From Paenibacillus rhizophilus (GTDB lineage: Bacteria; Bacillota; Bacilli; Paenibacillales; Paenibacillaceae): a DNA stretch of 64,000 nucleotides. Position 1 is the first letter of the stretch; each line of letters begins with the position of its first letter. The translations under genes were made by a program, and so were the position numbers. The DNA is taken from positions 1 through 64,000 of the forward strand of contig NZ_RQPI01000014.1 of NCBI RefSeq assembly GCF_003854965.1, read 5' to 3'. Below the pieces are notes generated by a model. It saw only the letters and a list, made by a program, of their open reading frames with translations. It ran no database searches and was not told the DNA's origin. This document shows, in pieces, positions 31,846 through 39,216 of the stretch.

Positions 31846-33207
31846 TCATTTGAAATATTTCGGCGCGTTTTCTTTAATAGCTTGATCCATTAATTCCGCA
31901 AAATCATCCGGAGTATGGGCTCCGAGAGCCAAGGCATTCAACTCGTTGCCGAGCAGCTCGTTCGTGGCCGGGTCGAGGCGTGTATCCCACGGCACTGCGA
32001 AAACGCTTCCGGATTTTGCGATTTCGTCTTGGATTTTATAGAAAAGCTCCGGCATCCCTTGCGTTTGATCCAGCGAATAATTGAAAGGCGAGAATTGTCC
32101 TTTTTTCGTATAGGCTTCCGGATATTTATCCAGGAGGAATTTGACGAATTCCTTCATCGTATCATCGAAGGTTTCTTGGTTGAATGCAACGCCGATGCCG
32201 GAGTTGATGAAATAATCGTTCTCAGCCGTCTTGGCGCCATCCGTCATGGGAAGCCGGAAAAATCCGATGTTGTCCTTCATTTCCGCGCTCACTTTATCAT
32301 TTGCGAAATTCATAGTTTCCCATGAACCCATGTAATAGATGCCGGCTTTGCCTGCCAGGAACAAATCGCGCGCTGCGGTGTAATCCGTTGCAGTGAACCC
32401 TTGTTGGAAATATCCTTTGGTCCCCAGTTCGTGAACGAACTTAATGCCTGCCATGCCGGCGGGATCCTTGAAGGATGCCTTGCCTTGCTTTACATTCTCG
32501 ATAAAATCATTGCCGGTCATGCGGAAAGGTTTATAAGCCAGGTACCGGAGAACCGGCCATTTGTCCTTGCCGTCGACGGCAATCGGCGTAATCCCGCCCT
32601 GCTTCAGCGCCTCGGCAACCTTAATGAATTCATCGAACGTCTTCGGCGGTTCAAGGCCGAGATCCTTAAACATCTTGATGTTGTACCAGAATACCTCGAT
32701 TCCGTATTCGAGCGGGAAAGTGTACATGCTGCCGTCTGCGAATTGCTGATATTGCAAGGCAACCGGACGGAACTCGTCGTATTTCCCAAGGTCTTGCAGC
32801 AGTTTTTTCATATCCACGAGCTTGCCTTTCTCCACCAGCTTGGAAGCATAGGCATCGGGATCGGTATCAAACATAGCGGGCATCTCGTTGCTCGCAATCA
32901 ATGTACGCAGCTTCTGCAAGTATGACGGACGATCGCCCGTGCCTTCCAGAACCAGTTCGAATTCCGGATGCGTTTTGGAAAATTCGTCCGCAATTTCCTT
33001 TACGGTAACGGCCGGAGGGCTGTCTACGCCGCGGGCAACGAACCATTTGTACGTTTTCTTGTCCGCCTTCTGCCCCGCGTTCGCGGGAGCTCCCGAACCA
33101 TTTTCCGCAGCGCCGCCTGTATTACTGCCGCCTCCGCAAGCGCTTACTAATACCGTTACAACGACAAGCGATAACGCGAGAACCAGCCATTTGACGTAAC
33201 GTTTCAT
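31846..33207 (-). CDS. Sugar-binding lipoprotein of an ABC transporter
   Basis: A 453-residue extracellular solute-binding protein of family 1. A signal peptide ends in the lipobox VSACGG, so it is anchored to the membrane by lipid, followed by a Gly/Asn/Ala linker. The mature domain shows ALKQGGITPIAVDGKDKWPV and LFLAGKAGIYYMGSWETMNFAND, both typical of oligosaccharide-binding proteins of the CUT1 class. Its gene abuts the GH32-like gene (no gap). The hydrolase neighbour suggests that the ligand is a fructoside, but the binding pocket cannot be read by eye. Confidence 0.92.
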   Translation of the reverse strand: MKRYVKWLVLALSLVVVTVLVSACGGGSNTGGAAENGSGAPANAGQKADKKTYKWFVARGVDSPPAVTVKEIADEFSKTHPEFELVLEGTGDRPSYLQKLRTLIASNEMPAMFDTDPDAYASKLVEKGKLVDMKKLLQDLGKYDEFRPVALQYQQFADGSMYTFPLEYGIEVFWYNIKMFKDLGLEPPKTFDEFIKVAEALKQGGITPIAVDGKDKWPVLRYLAYKPFRMTGNDFIENVKQGKASFKDPAGMAGIKFVHELGTKGYFQQGFTATDYTAARDLFLAGKAGIYYMGSWETMNFANDKVSAEMKDNIGFFRLPMTDGAKTAENDYFINSGIGVAFNQETFDDTMKEFVKFLLDKYPEAYTKKGQFSPFNYSLDQTQGMPELFYKIQDEIAKSGSVFAVPWDTRLDPATNELLGNELNALALGAHTPDDFAELMDQAIKENAPKYFK

Positions 33208-34683
33208 CTATTTGACCTCCTGTTCGCTTGGAACGGATAAAGCTGCCTGTTCGAATTGCGCCCGGCCTTCCTGGACAAAGCAGCCCCAGCTTCCTGTCTT
33301 CAAATTATAAAGGCGTGTCGTCATGGCGACCCGGTCAGCCAAGTACACGACGCATACGGAATTCTCGACCACGATCCGGATATCATAAACCCTATCCGCT
33401 TGCAATTCAATCGGCACTTCCAGCTCAACCGCATGGGGGCGATCTCCATCGATGTGCCATTGCGCCTCGCCCTTCACCCTTCGGGGCCACATGTCGAATA
33501 CGAGGCGGTTATGCATCGGTTCAAGGCGAATGTAATAGGCTTCATCCAGATCCTCGCTTGCACGGAGCATAATGCCGCAGCTTCTAGTCCCTTCGGAGAA
33601 GGACAGCCGGGCTGAAATCTTGCAAGTTTCGGGCATGGAGCCGGCTGATATGCAAGAGAAGGTTTCGTCAGCCGCTGTAGTTATGCGTCCCTCAGCCTCC
33701 TTCCAATTCCCGATCCGCGAACTCCATTCCGCCGCCTGCTTATTTGCAAAATGATTGGAAACTGTCTCAGGTATGCGAACCGTTAACGTTCCGTCCGGTT
33801 CTTGGACGACCTCGTGCACAACCAAATTGCCGGCCCACTGCCAGTCTCCATAATCGTCCTCCTTCTCTTTGCTGGGGTCCCAGCCGAACGCGTACCGCTT
33901 GTTTCCGTCACTCCATGTTTTCGCGGCATAGAACGCTCTGGCGTCAAACGCGTCGTTTCTCGGCGCCGTCCAAGGCCCGCTCAAAGATTTGCTCATACGG
34001 TAATGGGTGACGAACCGGTCCGAGAATGTGGAGTAAACCAGATACCACCATTCCCCGATCCGGAACAAGTCCGGGCATTCGTGTGTCACGTACATTTTCG
34101 GATCCCAGAACGGCTTGCGGATTTCCCATTTCCTAAGATCCTTGGAAGCGCACAATCCTATGCAGCCCCGGCGCCGGGAGGGGCCTTCCTTGTTCCTTGC
34201 GGCGAGAAGCATCCAGTATTCTCCCGCCTCTTCGTTCCAGAACACGAAGGGATCGCGCCAGTCATGTCTTTCATATTGAATTCCGTCCGAATAGAAGGTA
34301 TCTTCGGGAATTTTCCGCCACGATTCCATATCAGTGCTCACGGCGTGCATAACGCATTGGAGCGGCTCGCCGTCCTCCACAAAGTCCGGGTACGGATTCA
34401 GGCCCGTGTAGAACAGATGGAATTCACCTTCGGCTTCAATGATGGAGCCGGTATAACAGTTCAGGTCTTGCTCGCTTACGCTTCCATGCTTCAGCATTTC
34501 CCCTTTTTCTTCGTAGTGCACGAAATCGCTTGTGCGGAGCTCGAACCAGGAAGTTCCTTCTCCGTGAATGTTCTTGTTCTCCCGCCAATCATGAAGGTAG
34601 AACAACCGGAATGTACCGTCTTTGTAGAAGGGGATGAGGTCTCCCACCCAAGCCCCCTCCGGCTTGTAAAACAAGTTCGGCAA
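33208..34683 (-). CDS. GH32-like glycoside hydrolase (beta-fructosidase-like)
   Basis: A protein of about 491 residues with a five-bladed propeller followed by a beta-sandwich. Family GH32 landmarks are present but modified: the nucleophile motif NDPNG is replaced by WVGDLIPFY, the RDP motif appears as WRDPFVF, and the acid/base motif as HECPDLF. This fits a divergent GH32 branch acting on fructosides, or a related clan GH-J member. No signal peptide is seen, so it works on imported oligosaccharide. AAAGGGG lies nine bases before TTG 34683; a TTG at 34692 is too close to that site. It begins the GH32-ABC transporter operon. Confidence 0.78.
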   Translation of the reverse strand: MPNLFYKPEGAWVGDLIPFYKDGTFRLFYLHDWRENKNIHGEGTSWFELRTSDFVHYEEKGEMLKHGSVSEQDLNCYTGSIIEAEGEFHLFYTGLNPYPDFVEDGEPLQCVMHAVSTDMESWRKIPEDTFYSDGIQYERHDWRDPFVFWNEEAGEYWMLLAARNKEGPSRRRGCIGLCASKDLRKWEIRKPFWDPKMYVTHECPDLFRIGEWWYLVYSTFSDRFVTHYRMSKSLSGPWTAPRNDAFDARAFYAAKTWSDGNKRYAFGWDPSKEKEDDYGDWQWAGNLVVHEVVQEPDGTLTVRIPETVSNHFANKQAAEWSSRIGNWKEAEGRITTAADETFSCISAGSMPETCKISARLSFSEGTRSCGIMLRASEDLDEAYYIRLEPMHNRLVFDMWPRRVKGEAQWHIDGDRPHAVELEVPIELQADRVYDIRIVVENSVCVVYLADRVAMTTRLYNLKTGSWGCFVQEGRAQFEQAALSVPSEQEVK

Positions 34684-34729
34684 TGTATGCAACCCCTTTC
34701 ATTTATCTTAAGTTGATTATAGAAGGATT

Positions 34730-34743
34730 TGAAAGCGCTTTAA
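34730..34743. promoter_or_regulatory. cre box (CcpA site) upstream of the GH32-ABC operon
   Basis: TGAAAGCGCTTTAA matches the catabolite-responsive element (TGWAAGCGYTWNCA) at 13 of 14 positions. It lies 47-60 bases before the GH32-like start, so the operon is probably repressed by CcpA when preferred sugars are present. It also lies in the region upstream of the RiPP cassette, about 140 bases from it. Confidence 0.75.
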
Positions 34744-34885
34744 ATTCTAAGTTCTTTGTCATATGTTCAATATTTTTAGTTTTCCTGTCTATAGTTAAGA
34801 CGCAGCGAAAATTTCCAAAATAAGGGTATGAAAAGCCGACTTATGTGAAAAAATATACAATATAGCTAAAGATGAGGTGAAAGTG

Positions 34886-35059
34886 ATGAGTGAATTACAG
34901 GAACTCAAGGATCTTCTGTGCCAGTGCGGTCTCTCAAAGCGTCAGCTTCTAAAAGAGCTGATTGAGGCTGTCACAGACAGTAGGGCAATGTGCGGGCAGT
35001 GTGATGCGGGGTGTATCAATTGTCAAACGGGCTGCAATAATGGACCTACAGCAAAGTGA
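34886..35059 (+). CDS. Cys-rich RiPP precursor peptide A
   Basis: A 57-residue peptide. The leader contains CGLSKRQLLKELIEAVTD (residues 14-31), and the core near residues 36-57 has five cysteines at 36, 39, 43, 46 and 50, spaced C-x2-C-x3-C-x2-C-x3-C, then NNGPTAK. Two more cysteines sit in the leader at 12 and 14. The ATG at 34886 is chosen because GAGGTGA lies five bases upstream; earlier GTG codons are too close to it. A paralogous peptide and a radical SAM maturase follow on the same strand. A thioether-bridged peptide is the likely product; bridge partners are unknown. Confidence 0.8.
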   Translation: MSELQELKDLLCQCGLSKRQLLKELIEAVTDSRAMCGQCDAGCINCQTGCNNGPTAK

Positions 35060-35105
35060 TGCGCTGGTTTAAGGACTTCAAATCATAGAGGATGAGGTGA
35101 CAGTA

Positions 35106-35291
35106 ATGAGTGCGTTAAATGAAATCCGGGCGCTTCTTTCCGGATCAGGTCTCTCGAAGCGTGAGCTCTTAAGAGAACTCATCATGGATACGGTAACGGA
35201 GGATGAGGATGTATTAAGATGCACAATGGGATGTTCAATGCGCTGTACATCATGTTCTCCAGGATGCTCCAACGGAGGAGTAGCTAAATGA
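35106..35291 (+). CDS. Cys-rich RiPP precursor peptide B
   Basis: A 61-residue paralogue of peptide A. The leader keeps GLSKRxLLxELI at the same positions (15-26), while the leader cysteines of A are serines here (S12, S14). The core has cysteines at 39, 43, 47, 50 and 54, spaced C-x3-C-x3-C-x2-C-x3-C, and ends in SNGGVAK, close to NNGPTAK of peptide A. GAGGTGA precedes the ATG at 35106, as in gene A. It starts 47 bases after gene A and ends 13 bases before the maturase gene, so all three should be one operon. Confidence 0.8.
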   Translation: MSALNEIRALLSGSGLSKRELLRELIMDTVTEDEDVLRCTMGCSMRCTSCSPGCSNGGVAK

Positions 35292-35304
35292 TAGGGAGGT
35301 TATA

Positions 35305-36738
35305 ATGATGGGACTTCTTCTAAGCCCCGAGGTGAAGCTGCGGCCTGACGGGGGAAGGTCAATCTTGTTTACCGCCAATCCGGGGGATAGCCCGCAGGAA
35401 GTATTTAAATTTCTCTACCCGCAGCAGGCTGTAATCCTCTCCTTATTTGACGGGAAGCGGGACCTGACTGCCGTTCGTGAAGCCGTGGCCTATCTCTTCG
35501 ATCTGGATATTGAAGCTGCATCTCAGCAAGTGGATACCCTGCTGGCTGTTCGGGTAAATGATGAACAGACCATGGAATCCTTGATCATCGAAGCTTCCGG
35601 TATCAACTCGGATCAGGCACGGATTTACGATCCCAAGACTTTTATCATTCCGGAACAGATGATCGATATGGATGATACCCGGTGCAAAATGCCCTATACC
35701 TTGCTGGTACTCCCGACCATGCGTTGTGTGACCAATTGCAGGTATTGCTATGCTGATCGTGAGGGATTTAGAGGAAAACAGGAATTGGATTTAAATCTGT
35801 ACCGCCGCCTGTTGAAAGAGGCCCGTGAGTGCGGTATAGAAACCGTCGAGTTCTCGGGGGGCGATTTTTTTTGCCGGGAGGATGCTTTTGATTTCATTGA
35901 AAGCACTCTGTCTGCCGGTATGTATCTCAATATACCCACGAAGTATCCTTTATCCAGAAGTATGGCCCAGCGGCTCGCGGCAACCGGACTATCAACCATC
36001 CAGGTTAGTATTGACGCTCTGAACCCGGAAATCATTGACCGTCTCATGGGGCTTACCGGCTATGGGGAGAAAATACTGCAAACGCTCGATTACTTGGGTG
36101 AAGCGGGAATCAAGGTTCGCACCAACACCGTGTTAACCCCGGTTAACATCAAGGATGCCGTATCCCTGGCGCGGTATTTGATGAAGAAGCCTTATGTGCT
36201 GAGCAGCAATTTTACTTGCTACGGACGTTCCTTGTATCGCCACGACGACAGCCTGTTTTGTTCCCCGGAGGATATAGAGATTTTCGAGGAAGAATTCAGC
36301 AAGATCAAAGAGGAATTTCCGGACAAAGTGAATTTCAGCGGCAATAATGATAATCCCTATGCCGGAGATGAATCGATAAGGAAGAAAAACTTTTGGGAAA
36401 GAGCTTATTGCACGGCTAACCGGCGCGGTGTTGTTGTGCTGCCAGACGGTAAGGTAACCATCTGCGAAGAGCTGTACAATCAACAACATTTTATTATCGG
36501 CGATTTAACGGAACAGACTTTGCTGGAAGTGTGGAATTCGCCAAGAGCTTTGGAACTTGCGTACCCGGACCAGGCTGCGGTTTCCAACGGACCTTGCCGT
36601 GATTGCTCCGATTTCCGGCGCTGTCATGAGGGCCTGGGAAGATGTGTCAGGGAAGCTCTTAAAGCTTATGGATATGATCAGCACTATGCTCCAGATCCCC
36701 GTTGTCCCCGGGCGCCTGTGGGCAGACGTTTGGCGTAA
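35305..36738 (+). CDS. Radical SAM/SPASM peptide maturase with N-terminal RRE-like domain
   Basis: A 477-residue peptide-modifying enzyme. Residues 5-85 resemble a PqqD-like RiPP recognition element (LSPEVKLRPDGGRSILFTANP, ILSLFDGKRDLTAVREAVAYLF). The radical SAM core has CxxxCxxC at Cys141, Cys145 and Cys148, with SGGD near 184-187. The C-terminal SPASM region has cysteines at 369, 387, 431, 434, 440, 447 and 467, enough for two auxiliary iron-sulfur clusters. Enzymes of this architecture form thioether (sactipeptide or ranthipeptide) links on Cys-rich precursors; the target here must be the two peptides just upstream. GGGAGG precedes the ATG pair at 35305/35308. Confidence 0.9.
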   Translation: MMGLLLSPEVKLRPDGGRSILFTANPGDSPQEVFKFLYPQQAVILSLFDGKRDLTAVREAVAYLFDLDIEAASQQVDTLLAVRVNDEQTMESLIIEASGINSDQARIYDPKTFIIPEQMIDMDDTRCKMPYTLLVLPTMRCVTNCRYCYADREGFRGKQELDLNLYRRLLKEARECGIETVEFSGGDFFCREDAFDFIESTLSAGMYLNIPTKYPLSRSMAQRLAATGLSTIQVSIDALNPEIIDRLMGLTGYGEKILQTLDYLGEAGIKVRTNTVLTPVNIKDAVSLARYLMKKPYVLSSNFTCYGRSLYRHDDSLFCSPEDIEIFEEEFSKIKEEFPDKVNFSGNNDNPYAGDESIRKKNFWERAYCTANRRGVVVLPDGKVTICEELYNQQHFIIGDLTEQTLLEVWNSPRALELAYPDQAAVSNGPCRDCSDFRRCHEGLGRCVREALKAYGYDQHYAPDPRCPRAPVGRRLA

Positions 36739-36741
36739 AAT

Positions 36742-36786
36742 AAGCCGTAAGGCCTCTCTTTTAAGAGGGGCCGGCGGCTTTTTTTC
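36742..36786 (+). terminator. Terminator of the RiPP cassette
   Basis: AGCCG...GGCCTCTC pairs with AGAGGGGCC...CGGCT to form a GC-rich hairpin just after the maturase stop, followed by a run of seven Ts. Confidence 0.85.
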
Positions 36787-36797
36787 TAAGTATACCC

Positions 36798-36935
36798 TTA
36801 ACTGAACTCGCGACGGAGGGGCAATGAGAACCACAGCCCATCCAGCCATGCCAGCTCCTCTTCCGTTAATTTATCCGTGTCGGCGTCGCGCAGGCTCGAG
36901 TCCAGTTGCTCCGGGCGGCTCGCTGGCCGTTTAGC
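36798..36935 (-). pseudogene. Remnant of an aldo/keto reductase C-terminus
   Basis: Read leftward, this stretch encodes RPEQLDSSLRDADTDKLT followed by EEELAWLDGLWFSLPLRREFS and a stop. That is the typical end of an aldo/keto reductase, where a GxRxPEQL loop is followed by the closing helix. No start or catalytic part is attached; the intact AKR next to it ends at 36931 with its own different tail. It looks like debris from a lost second AKR gene. Confidence 0.5.
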
Positions 36936-37914
36936 TAAGATTCCCCATAACCGGGTGCGGTACATAAGGCTCCTCCAGGCTCGCCATTTCATCAGCATCC
37001 AGCTTCACCGACAGCGCGGCAACGGCGTCCTCCAGGTGATGGGGCTTTGTTGCGCCGATGATCGGGGCGGTAACCGGCTCCTTTTGCAGGACCCATGCAA
37101 GGGCAACCTGCGCGCGCGGAATGCCCCGTTTGGCGGCAATCTCGGCCACTTTCTCCACAACCTTGCGGTCGGCATCGGCCATTTTCGAATAAAACGCTTG
37201 TCCGACTGCGTCTTTCTCCGAACGGGCCGTCTGTTCCTCCCAATCCCGGGTAAGCCGGCCTCTGGCTAGCGGACTCCACGGAATAACGCCGATTCCCTCT
37301 TCCCGGCAAAGCGGCAGCATCTCCCTCTCTTCTTCCCTGTACAGTAAATTATAGAAATTCTGCATGGAGACAAACTTGGTCCAGCCATTGCGCTCAGCAG
37401 TATGCTGGGCTTTCAGGAACTGCCAGGCGTACATAGAAGACGCTCCGATATATCTGGCCTTGCCTGCCTTTACGACGTCATGGAGTGCCTCCATCGTCTC
37501 TTCAATCGGTGTCGTATTATCCCACCGGTGGATCTGGTACAAATCGACGTAGTCCGTACCCAGCCGTTTCAGGCTGTTATCAACTTCACTCAGAATCGCC
37601 TTGCGGGAAAGTCCCGCACCGTTAGGGCCCGGACTCATACGGAAAAATACCTTCGTCGCGATGACCACCTCATCCCGGCGGGTATATTCCTTCAGGGCGC
37701 GTCCGACAATTTCTTCGCTTGTTCCGTCGGAGTACACATTTGCCGTATCGAAAAAGTTAATCCCGAGCTCCAGCGCTCTTTTAATGAAGGGTCTGCTCTC
37801 CTCTTCATTCAGTGACCAGGGAGCCATTCCGCGTTCTGGCACCCCATAACTCATGCAGCCAAGACATAATCGGGAGACTTCCAGACCGGTACGGCCAAGT
37901 TTGACATATTCCAT
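36931..37914 (-). CDS. Aldo/keto reductase
   Basis: A 327-residue TIM-barrel NADPH-dependent reductase. The catalytic set is present: FFDTANVYSDG (Asp and Tyr), VVIATKVFFRM (Lys) and LYQIHRWDNTTPIEETM (His). The NADPH loop reads APIIGATKPHHLEDAVAALSV. Such enzymes reduce aldehydes and ketones in the cytosol. The ATG at 37914 has AAAGGAG upstream; an upstream in-frame ATG at 37983 has none. It is divergent from an AraC-type regulator with which it shares a TAGGCAAGAATT site, so it is probably that regulator's target. Confidence 0.92.
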   Translation of the reverse strand: MEYVKLGRTGLEVSRLCLGCMSYGVPERGMAPWSLNEEESRPFIKRALELGINFFDTANVYSDGTSEEIVGRALKEYTRRDEVVIATKVFFRMSPGPNGAGLSRKAILSEVDNSLKRLGTDYVDLYQIHRWDNTTPIEETMEALHDVVKAGKARYIGASSMYAWQFLKAQHTAERNGWTKFVSMQNFYNLLYREEEREMLPLCREEGIGVIPWSPLARGRLTRDWEEQTARSEKDAVGQAFYSKMADADRKVVEKVAEIAAKRGIPRAQVALAWVLQKEPVTAPIIGATKPHHLEDAVAALSVKLDADEMASLEEPYVPHPVMGNLS

Positions 37915-38017
37915 AAATGGCACAACTCCTTTGTTTGGTATAGGCCTCATTCCGCCAAGGCAGGGCATACCCTTATTATCCAATAAATGAAAAAGGGCCG
38001 CTATCCCATTTGTCTTA

Positions 38018-38029
38018 AATTCTTGCCTA
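38018..38029. promoter_or_regulatory. Candidate AraC operator between AKR and AraC genes
   Basis: TAGGCAAGAATT (minus strand) lies in the divergent region 77 bases before the AraC start. A match differing at one base, TAGGCAAGGATT, lies upstream of the paralogous AraC gene at 51915, and a related copy lies in the scar at 45211. Function is inferred from its conserved place. Confidence 0.5.
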
Positions 38030-38105
38030 ATCCTCTCACTCCCATTAACGTCACCGGCGCAGATGCTTTATAATTGAGCAAGAGAACACCAACAAGGAGG
38101 AGCCT

Positions 38106-39023
38106 ATGTCTGAGGAAATGCGAGACCAGAGGGATGAACTCGTCAAACGGATCAAGCATCATACCGGCCGGGACGGAGTTCACAAGACCGCAATTCCCTC
38201 TTTATATTTTTTCCGCAACTCTAATTTGACCAAGCCGGTCCACAGAGTGTACAACCCTTCCCTTTGCTTCATCGCTCAAGGCTTAAAAGAAGTACTGCTG
38301 GCACAGGAGCGGTTCGAATACGGTCCGACAAACTACCTGATTTCATCCATGAATCTGCCGGTGATCAGCCAGGTCATCAAAGCTTCTCCCCTCATTCCGT
38401 ATTTGAGCTTCAGGCTTGAATTTTCACAGAACCAGATTTTGGAGGTTATCAATGACTCCGACATTCAAATCGCTTCGAAAGAATATGCCAAGCGGGCATT
38501 GTTTGTCGGCAAGATAGAGAGTTCTATACTGGATGCGATACTCCGTCTAACCCGGTTACTGGACCATCCGAAAGACATTCCGTTCCTTGCTCCTATCTAC
38601 ACCAATGAAATTCTATACAGGCTTCTGCAAGGGCAGTATGGCGCAGCGCTCGCCCAAATCGCCATGGAAGGAAGCAGCACGTACCGAATCCGGGACGCTA
38701 TCGAGCAAATTATTAATAACTGTAATAAGCCTTTGCGCATTGAAGAGCTTGCCGAAACAGCCAATATGAGTATTTCTACGTTTCACCGGCACTTCAAAGA
38801 GGTCACTGCGATGAGCCCGATTCAATTTCAAAAACAGCTGCGCTTGCAAGAAGCCCGGCGCCTTCTGCTATCCGAGTCGGCGGACGCCGCCGATGTCGCA
38901 TTCCGGGTAGGCTACGAGAGCGCATCCCAATTCAGCCGGGAATATTCCCGTATGTTCGGCGCTCCTCCCAGAGCGGACATCAAGCGTCTGAAGGAAAAGT
39001 ATGACCATCGGCTGGACGCATGA
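38106..39023 (+). CDS. AraC-family transcriptional regulator (AraC_N type)
   Basis: A 305-residue regulator. The N-terminal half matches the AraC_N family found in YqhC-like aldehyde sensors: AIPSLYFFRNSNLTKPVHRVYNPSLCFIAQGLKEVLL. The C-terminal HTH pair reads LRIEELAETANMSISTFHRHFKEVTAMSPIQFQKQLRLQEARRLL and DAADVAFRVGYESASQFSREYSRMFG. GGAGGAG precedes the ATG. It is divergent from an aldo/keto reductase, the usual partner of this family. A second copy of this type lies at 51915, and an internal piece of a third at 45236. Confidence 0.92.
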   Translation: MSEEMRDQRDELVKRIKHHTGRDGVHKTAIPSLYFFRNSNLTKPVHRVYNPSLCFIAQGLKEVLLAQERFEYGPTNYLISSMNLPVISQVIKASPLIPYLSFRLEFSQNQILEVINDSDIQIASKEYAKRALFVGKIESSILDAILRLTRLLDHPKDIPFLAPIYTNEILYRLLQGQYGAALAQIAMEGSSTYRIRDAIEQIINNCNKPLRIEELAETANMSISTFHRHFKEVTAMSPIQFQKQLRLQEARRLLLSESADAADVAFRVGYESASQFSREYSRMFGAPPRADIKRLKEKYDHRLDA

Positions 39024-39049
39024 GTTGGCTGTTCGTGTACCGAAATAAA

Positions 39050-39126
39050 AAGAGAAACCCAGGGTCTTTGAGAAAGACCGGGTTTCTCGACAAGCTGAGC
39101 AGAAAAGTTATCCTTTCTGCTCTTTT
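39050..39126 (+). terminator. Two tandem hairpins after the AraC gene
   Basis: GAGAAACCC/GGGTTTCTC (39052-39060/39080-39088) encloses GGTCTT/AAGACC. Next to it AGCAGAAA/TTTCTGCT (39098-39105/39114-39121) is followed by CTTTTTAAT, so the second is a classic intrinsic terminator. The A+T-rich island begins just beyond. Confidence 0.75.
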
Positions 39127-39216
39127 TAATTTAAACTTCATTCAATCTTATTTAATTTTGGTAATTTTCTTTCGCGTTAATCAGTTCATGATTTGACATA
39201 ATGCCAGTTTTACTAG

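Noticed and set aside
37914..37983. A 23-codon N-terminal extension of the aldo/keto reductase.
   Set aside because: The extension has no family resemblance and no ribosome site, while ATG 37914 has AAAGGAG at a good distance.
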